A stretch of DNA of 64,000 nt from Gottfriedia sp049568075 (GTDB taxonomy: Bacteria; Bacillota; Bacilli; Bacillales; Bacillaceae_G): the NCBI GenBank assembly GCA_049568075.1, contig CP144911.1, one strand, 5' to 3'. Within the stretch, counting starts at the first letter, position 1, and the number at the start of each line of letters is the position of its first letter. Both the position numbers and the translations under genes were made by a program. This document shows, piece after piece, positions 55,402 to 64,000 of this stretch. Below the pieces are notes generated by a model that saw nothing but the letters and a program-made list of their open reading frames with translations, searched no databases and was not told the DNA's origin.

Positions 55402-55551
55402 CAATAACGCTTCCTTTAATTTATGCAATTTATTTATATGTATTGTTATATTAGTATATTTTTTATTGGGTTTTAATTTAAACATTCCAAACTTACTTTT
55501 CGACACTTTAATACAACTACCTAATTCGAAAACCAATATTTTATAGACAAT

Positions 55552-55662
55552 ATAAAAACCGATTATACTTACAAGTTCTCTCCATTACTTAAAGGCCTAG
55601 TCACATAAGGGGTGACCAAACAGTAATAAATTATGGCAGAGGTACCTGTTTATAGAATCGGT
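55552..55662 (-). ncRNA. Structured noncoding element between csfB and yaaO, class unknown
   Basis: A 105-base segment (55558-55662) with near-perfect ends: ACCGATTCTATA and TATAATCGGT on the minus strand. Inner pairs include CAGGT/ACTTG, CTCT/AGAG, ATTACT/AGTAAT and GTCAC/GTGAC, so the whole piece can fold as one long rod with internal loops. A TTTTT follows on the minus strand. It could be a terminator for csfB, a leader riboswitch for yaaO (about 155 bases before its start), or a small palindromic insertion element. It does not match any riboswitch that I can recall. Confidence 0.55.
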
Positions 55663-55740
55663 CCTTCACTTTATATCTTATTTTAACTTACAAAAACTTA
55701 TTAGACTACTACTATTAGTCTATTACGCTCGTGCTAATCT

Positions 55741-55929
55741 CTAATTCGCAATTTCTTCTTTCACTGTACTAATACATCTTAACTTCTCTACAAAGGAATT
55801 GTATAGAGGTGCGTCTGTTTCAGTTTTTACGATTTTCTTTTCACACTCTTCACAAACGAATGCTTCAATAATATGAATGCCATGTTCCTTTTTCTCTTCA
55901 CAAACTATACATTTTGATAAACCATTCAC
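55741..55929 (-). CDS. csfB: Anti-sigma-G factor Gin (CsfB)
   Basis: Small zinc-binding inhibitor of sigma-G, made early in the forespore. The 62-residue protein has the two CxxC pairs, C7/C10 and C26/C29. It resembles B. subtilis CsfB, which occupies the same place after the rRNA operon. Start is GTG at 55929, seven to eight bases after GAGGAGG. Confidence 0.9.
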   Translation of the reverse strand: MNGLSKCIVCEEKKEHGIHIIEAFVCEECEKKIVKTETDAPLYNSFVEKLRCISTVKEEIAN

Positions 55930-56153
55930 CTTTATTCCTCCTCTAAGTGTTTTTCTGAGTGCAATTTACGATTGATTAAACAATTTTATTTATTATATAG
56001 TTTTGCAAATTAAAAATTTTTTATACAATTTAGGGCCTATTTTTTTGTAATATATGAAAATAGTTCTAATTTTGTGCTCTATATTTTAAATATTTTTTTC
56101 TAACATGATACTACTTTCCTGTTTTGATCCTATTTTTGTTCCTTTTAACTACT

Positions 56154-56319
56154 ATAAAAGGACTACAATTCGTTTGTAGTCTTAGTCTCGTCACCAAATG
56201 CTTGTTTTCTTCGTTACTTCGCCTGCCTTCCTGTGCGGTGCTCATTACCATATAAGGTAAACTCCGTGCCACGAAAGAACTGCTAATTAAGCCAAGGACC
56301 TTTAAGTGAAGTATCTGTG
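56154..56319 (-). ncRNA. Possible small RNA between 5S terminator and csfB
   Basis: On the minus strand a TTGACC (56344-56349) with TAATTT 18 bases away is a weak promoter. Downstream the region 56200-56290 is richer in GC than its surroundings and can fold (GTTTACC/GGTAA hairpin; CGG/CCG; TTCTTTCGT/ACGAAGAA). It ends in a stem GACTACAA/TTGTAGTC followed by CTTTTATAG (56154-56184), an intrinsic-terminator form. No coding frame. Function is unknown. Confidence 0.4.
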
Positions 56320-56406
56320 AAATTAGCTTTGATTAAATATCTTGGTCAAGTTTTACATAATTTTACTTTGATTTATTAACTATTTTTATATTTATTTTCG
56401 TAAATA

Positions 56407-56442
56407 CAAAAAAACATCAGCCTAATAGCTGATGTTTTTTTG
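56407..56442 (-). terminator. Intrinsic terminator of the right rRNA operon
   Basis: Stem AAACATCAG/CTGATGTTT followed by TTTTTTT on the minus strand, immediately past the 5S gene. Confidence 0.92.
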
Positions 56443-56444
56443 TT

Positions 56445-56561
56445 ACCAGGCGACGTTCTACTCTCACAGGGGGAAACCCCCAACTACCATCGACGCTGAA
56501 GAGCTTAACTGCCGTGTTCGGTATGGGAACGGGTGTGACCTCTTCGCAATAATCACCTGAT
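56445..56561 (-). rRNA. rrf: 5S ribosomal RNA
   Basis: About 117 bases. Minus-strand sequence contains the signature GAAGAGGTCACACCCGTTCC, CCGAACACGG and CCCCCTGTGAGAGTAG. Helix I is CAGGTG/CGCCTG. Ends are placed by this helix, accurate to a few bases. RNase M5 (rnmV in this window) is expected to mature it. Confidence 0.96.
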
Positions 56562-56618
56562 TTATAGAGTTGTACTTCGTACCCTCAAAACTAGATAATG
56601 TCATTATCAAACTTGTTA

Positions 56619-59551
<2,933 letters not shown>

Positions 59552-59630
59552 CTAATTTTAAAACTAATTGAATTAAACTTACGCAGTTTAATGAATGACA
59601 TTATCTAGTTTTCAAGGTACAAAATAAAAA

Positions 59631-59706
59631 TGGTGGAGCCTAGCGGGATCGAACCGCTGACCTCCTGCGTGCAAGGCAGGCGCTCTCCCAGCTGAGCTAA
59701 GGCCCC
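59631..59706 (-). tRNA. tRNA-Ala (anticodon TGC)
   Basis: 76-base tRNA on the minus strand with encoded CCA. Acceptor GGGGCCT/GGCTCC, anticodon loop CTTGCAC gives TGC. Located in the 16S-23S spacer on the 23S side, the usual arrangement in Bacillus. Confidence 0.97.
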
Positions 59707-59727
59707 AAACATAAAAAAAGAAAGATA

Positions 59728-59804
<77 letters not shown>

Positions 59805-59893
59805 ATATCTAAAAATGAAGGATAATCCTTCAAAACTAAACAAAACGATGAAGAAACATTTCATACATGAACCATCGGTTCATGATGTCTCCA

Positions 59894-61445
<1,552 letters not shown>

Positions 61446-61547
61446 AAGTTAAGTTTAAATCTTGTATTGCTCAAAAAACTAATAATTGACGTTTACTTCA
61501 TGTTTTGTTTAGTTTTCAAAGATCATCTTTTTTTCAACAACTTAATC

Positions 61548-61576
61548 AGTTTATCACCTTCGACAAAATCTGTCAA
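61548..61576 (-). promoter_or_regulatory. Proximal promoter P2 of the right rRNA operon
   Basis: TTGACA (61571-61576) and TAAACT (61548-61553) are 17 bases apart on the minus strand. A G at about seven bases downstream is the likely start, in keeping with GTP-sensing rRNA promoters of Bacillus. Confidence 0.85.
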
Positions 61577-61623
61577 CAGTTGTTTTTTTCTTTTTTTTGT
61601 TATCGCCATCAGCGACGTATATA

Positions 61624-61652
61624 AATATAACATCCCCTCAATAAATGGTCAA
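61624..61652 (-). promoter_or_regulatory. Distal promoter P1 of the right rRNA operon
   Basis: TTGACC (61647-61652) and TATATT (61624-61629) are 17 bases apart on the minus strand, about 76 bases before P2. Two tandem sigma-A promoters are typical of Bacillus rRNA operons. Confidence 0.82.
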
Positions 61653-61684
61653 CAGTTTTTTTAAAACTTTTTTTATATATTTTT

Positions 61685-61951
61685 TTAAACGATATAAATA
61701 CCAATTACACTTAACGCTACAATACCTGGAACACCTAATACACTTAAGAATGCACAAGTAACAGTATTAATTGGAATATGAAAATTATTTGAAGCTAAAG
61801 CATAGTTTAATATAAATACAATCATGACACATACAATGCCTCTTAGTACGTATTTGCTAATTAGTTTCAAAGCTTTAACTGGCAGACCTACTAATAATAG
61901 AAATAAGATTACAAACAATACAACTGAAATCATAATAATACTATTCACCAC
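61685..61951 (-). CDS. bofA: BofA, inhibitor of the SpoIVFB pro-sigma-K protease
   Basis: Membrane protein of the mother cell that holds SpoIVFB inactive until the forespore signal. The 88-residue protein has two to three hydrophobic helices and the family C-terminus with HIPINTVTCAFLSVLGVPGIVAL. Start is GTG at 61951, seven bases after GAGGGGAG; an upstream in-frame start lies before the ribosome site. It is between yaaL and the rRNA operon as in B. subtilis. The gene ends just before the rRNA promoters. Confidence 0.92.
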   Translation of the reverse strand: MVNSIIMISVVLFVILFLLLVGLPVKALKLISKYVLRGIVCVMIVFILNYALASNNFHIPINTVTCAFLSVLGVPGIVALSVIGIYIV

Positions 61952-62025
61952 AAAAAAACTCCCCTCATATAACTTGTACACCTTTTACTAAGATTGTATG
62001 AGAAAAGGAACTAATCAATGACAAA

Positions 62026-62074
62026 AAAACAATAATAAAAAAGAGCCTATTGCCTAAACAATAAACTCTTTTAT
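62026..62074 (-). terminator. Intrinsic terminator after yaaL
   Basis: Imperfect arms AAGAGCCTATTG/CAATAAACTCTT followed by TTTTTTATT on the minus strand, directly past the yaaL stop. It ends the dnaX-ebfC-recR-yaaL transcript. Confidence 0.88.
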
Positions 62075-62302
62075 CTATTTCATTTTTGTTATTAAAACAT
62101 TTCTAGCCTTTGCTTCTTTTAATAAGAAGAAATATTTAGCCTGATAAAGCTTAACATGGATTAATAGATCATCTGGTGGATCTACACTTCTTTCCATTAA
62201 TTCGACCTGACTTAAGTAAATATCTTTGTAGTCATGTAGTCTATCAACTAGCTTTTCATCAAATTCTTTACGAATCTTTCCTTTTTTTCGAAAAAAACCC
62301 AT
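62075..62302 (-). CDS. yaaL: DUF2508 family protein YaaL
   Basis: A 75-residue soluble, charged protein of unknown function in the DUF2508 family. The sequence starts MGFFRKKGKIRKEFDEKL and has helical, Lys-rich content with no membrane segment. It follows recR by 23 bases, as in many Bacillus, and is likely cotranscribed. Confidence 0.92.
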   Translation of the reverse strand: MGFFRKKGKIRKEFDEKLVDRLHDYKDIYLSQVELMERSVDPPDDLLIHVKLYQAKYFFLLKEAKARNVLITKMK

Positions 62303-62325
62303 GGTCTCTCTCCATTAATCAGTTT

Positions 62326-62922
62326 CTAAAGTTCTCTTCTACCTTCCAGTGCTTTCGAGAGTGTAACCTCATCTGCATATTCTAAGTCTCCGCCTACTGG
62401 TAGACCATGTGCGATTCGAGTAATTTTTATACCCGTAGATTTTAATAGCCTAGAAATATACATAGCAGTTGCTTCACCCTCGATATTCGGGTTGGTAGCT
62501 AAAATAATTTCTTGAACTACATCATCTTTTAGTCTGCTCAATAATTCCATAATTTTAATGTCTTCAGGTCCAACTCCCTCCATAGGAGAAATTGCACCAT
62601 GAAGTACATGATATAAACCTTGATATTCTCTCATTTTTTCCATAGCAATAACATCTTTCGTATCTTGCACTACGCATATCGTAGATCTGTCTCTATGTTG
62701 ATCACTACAAATATAACAAGGGTCTTGGTCAGTTATATGGCCACATTCTGAACAGTAAAGTAGTTTTCTTTTTGCATCTATCATTGATTTTGCAAAGTCT
62801 AACACGTCGTCTTGCTTCATATCTAACATGAAAAACGCCAGTCGGACGGCCGTCTTGGGACCAACCCCTGGCAATTTCATAAAACTATCTATTAATTTGG
62901 ATATCGGCTCAGGGTAATGCAT
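62326..62922 (-). CDS. recR: Recombination protein RecR
   Basis: Works with RecO (and RecF) to load RecA on gapped DNA. The 198-residue protein has the helix-hairpin-helix LPGVGPKTA (17-25), the zinc finger C57, C60, C69 and C72, and a Toprim domain starting at VVQDTKDV (about 84-91). It follows ebfC by 10 bases, the standard dnaX-ebfC-recR order. Confidence 0.97.
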   Translation of the reverse strand: MHYPEPISKLIDSFMKLPGVGPKTAVRLAFFMLDMKQDDVLDFAKSMIDAKRKLLYCSECGHITDQDPCYICSDQHRDRSTICVVQDTKDVIAMEKMREYQGLYHVLHGAISPMEGVGPEDIKIMELLSRLKDDVVQEIILATNPNIEGEATAMYISRLLKSTGIKITRIAHGLPVGGDLEYADEVTLSKALEGRREL

Positions 62923-62932
62923 TGTCTTACCC

Positions 62933-63259
62933 TTAAAATAATCCTGGAATATTCATTCCTTTAGTAAACTGCCCCATTGTTTTAGCTGTTTCTTCTTCAA
63001 TTTGTTTAATAGCATCATTAGTTGCAGTTAAAACTAGATCTTGTAGCATTTCAATATCTTCTGGATCTACTACATCCTCCTTAATTGTAACTTCAACAAT
63101 TTGTTTTAAACCATTAGCTTTAACAGTTACCATTCCACCGCCAGCTGTACCAACAAATGTACGCTCGTTTAATTCATTTTGTGCTTGTTCCATTTGCTTT
63201 TGCATTTTTTGCATTTGTTTCATCATATTATTCATATTGCCCATTCCGCCACGCATCAT
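62933..63259 (-). CDS. ebfC: Nucleoid-associated protein, YbaB/EbfC family
   Basis: Small DNA-binding protein (YaaK in B. subtilis). The 108-residue product starts with a Met-, Lys- and Gln-rich stretch (MMRGGMGNMNNMMKQMQKMQ) then FVGTAGGGMVTVKANG, the family signature. Several Met codons could be used; ATG at 63259 is eight bases after GGAGG and is chosen, with the next codon also Met. Confidence 0.95.
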   Translation of the reverse strand: MMRGGMGNMNNMMKQMQKMQKQMEQAQNELNERTFVGTAGGGMVTVKANGLKQIVEVTIKEDVVDPEDIEMLQDLVLTATNDAIKQIEEETAKTMGQFTKGMNIPGLF

Positions 63260-63279
63260 TTTCATTTCCTCCAATATAG

Positions 63280-64000
63280 TTATTCTTTAATAATGACTAA
63301 ATCTTCACCAACAAGATTGATTGCCTCTTGTACAATTGGTGAAACTTCTGTTGAAGTCTCTTTTTGTTTCGTTGTATTTAAAAATGAATCCCTAGTCGAT
63401 CTCCAATCTTCTTCGGGAATTGCTAACATACTCATTTCTGCACCTAATAAATTCGATAATGTTTGATTAATCGTTGTTAAGTGCTCTTGTTCACCATTAT
63501 TATTGATTAAATCACATATTGTCTCTGATTTAAAAGCAACAATACATTGTTCAGAAGAAGCTGCCACAACTTCACCATATGATACTAATGTAGCAGTAGA
63601 AACCTTATTTAGTTGCCTTAATTGATCTTGAAGTGATGTCCAAACTGCTAAAACTTTATTCTTTTCTGGTTTAGAAGCAGCTCTTAATACACCTTGGATT
63701 AAACTACTTGGTATTTTCGAACGAGATGTAGTCGATTTCGGTTTTGGACTAGTAGAGGAATCATTCGTTCCACTTACTGTAATACCATTTTCCTTTAAAA
63801 ATTTCACTTCTTTTTCAAGAGCGTTAATTTTATTAATTAACGGTGTCAGCTCGTCCTGTTTTTTACCTATATCGCTCACGGAAGCTTTTTGACAAAGTTG
63901 TACAATTGCTACCTCAAGTAATACTCTTGGATGATTAGTCCATTTCATTTCTTGCTGACTTTTACTTAATGAAGCGATAATCTGATAAACTAACTCATCA
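63280..64000 (-). CDS. dnaX: DNA polymerase III gamma/tau subunit, C-terminal part, cut by the window edge
   Basis: The frame is open through the right edge; 239 codons of the C-terminal region of the clamp-loader ATPase are seen. The visible part contains the segment LEVAIVQLCQ, the linker with DIGKKQDELTPLINKINALEKEVKFLKENG, a Ser/Thr-rich tract, and a C-terminal DnaB/alpha-binding domain. The ATPase domains lie beyond the edge. Gene order with ebfC and recR confirms it. Confidence 0.93.
   Translation of the reverse strand, partial: DELVYQIIASLSKSQQEMKWTNHPRVLLEVAIVQLCQKASVSDIGKKQDELTPLINKINALEKEVKFLKENGITVSGTNDSSTSPKPKSTTSRSKIPSSLIQGVLRAASKPEKNKVLAVWTSLQDQLRQLNKVSTATLVSYGEVVAASSEQCIVAFKSETICDLINNNGEQEHLTTINQTLSNLLGAEMSMLAIPEEDWRSTRDSFLNTTKQKETSTEVSPIVQEAINLVGEDLVIIKE

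Overview
The window is the origin-proximal housekeeping and sporulation region of a low-GC, endospore-forming Bacillaceae chromosome, shown in reverse relative to the usual numbering. Evidence is gene order (dnaX-ebfC-recR-yaaL-bofA-rrn-csfB-yaaO-tmk-holB-ricT-yabA ... lysS-rrn), which matches the Bacillus subtilis order, and the many sporulation genes (bofA, csfB, yabG, sspF, spoVG, fin, spoVT, yabP, yabQ, spoIIE). oriC should lie beyond the right edge. Every gene except abrB is on the minus strand, so nearly all transcription runs away from the origin. The species cannot be fixed from the sequence alone.

Layout from left to right. 1-3430: truncated 23S and complete 16S of one rRNA operon with no spacer tRNAs. 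3792-11160: lysS, dusB, then a tightly overlapping folate block (yazB, folK, folB, folP, pabC, pabA, pabB). 11306-18227: cysK, hslO, coaX, ftsH, hpt, tilS. 18300-22678: yabT kinase, yabS and spoIIE. 23009-23168: tRNA-Glu and tRNA-Met. 23323-28627: yabR, divIC, yabQ, yabP, rqcP, mazG/yabN, yabM. 28844-36656: spoVT, mfd, fin, pth, prs, glmU. 36798-41862: spoVG, a noncoding stretch with a repeat-like element, ridA, purR, ispE, sspF, veg, yabG. 42053-48189: ksgA, rnmV, yabE, tatD, metG. 48492-48776: abrB on the plus strand. 48879-55929: rsmI, yazA, trmN6, yabA, ricT, holB, tmk, yaaO, csfB. 56445-61445: a second, complete rRNA operon (16S, tRNA-Ile, tRNA-Ala, 23S, 5S). 61685-64000: bofA, yaaL, recR, ebfC and the 3' part of dnaX.

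How the genes fit together. The folate cluster supplies p-aminobenzoate and condenses it into the pterin pathway; its genes overlap by 4-8 bases, which suggests translational coupling. tilS, ksgA, rnmV, rsmI, trmN6, dusB, pth, rqcP, lysS and metG form a translation and RNA-maturation theme around the rRNA operons. dnaX, holB, tmk, yabA and recR serve replication and repair. The sporulation genes cover several stages, and promoter-like sequences matching sigma-H (spoVG), Spo0A/sigma-A (spoIIE), sigma-G (sspF, spoVT) and sigma-K (yabG) are visible.

I found no mobile element, CRISPR array, phage gene or toxin-antitoxin pair, and no clearly new protein system. The most interesting unexplained signals are noncoding: a 105-base structured element upstream of yaaO, a possible small RNA between the 5S terminator and csfB, a GC-rich repeat-like element between spoVG and ridA, and several perfect inverted repeats placed like operators (before purR, cysK, abrB and the left rRNA operon). 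Compared with B. subtilis, darA and yaaR (between tmk and holB), ctc (between pth and prs), and xpaC and yaaN (between csfB and yaaO) are absent from their usual positions.
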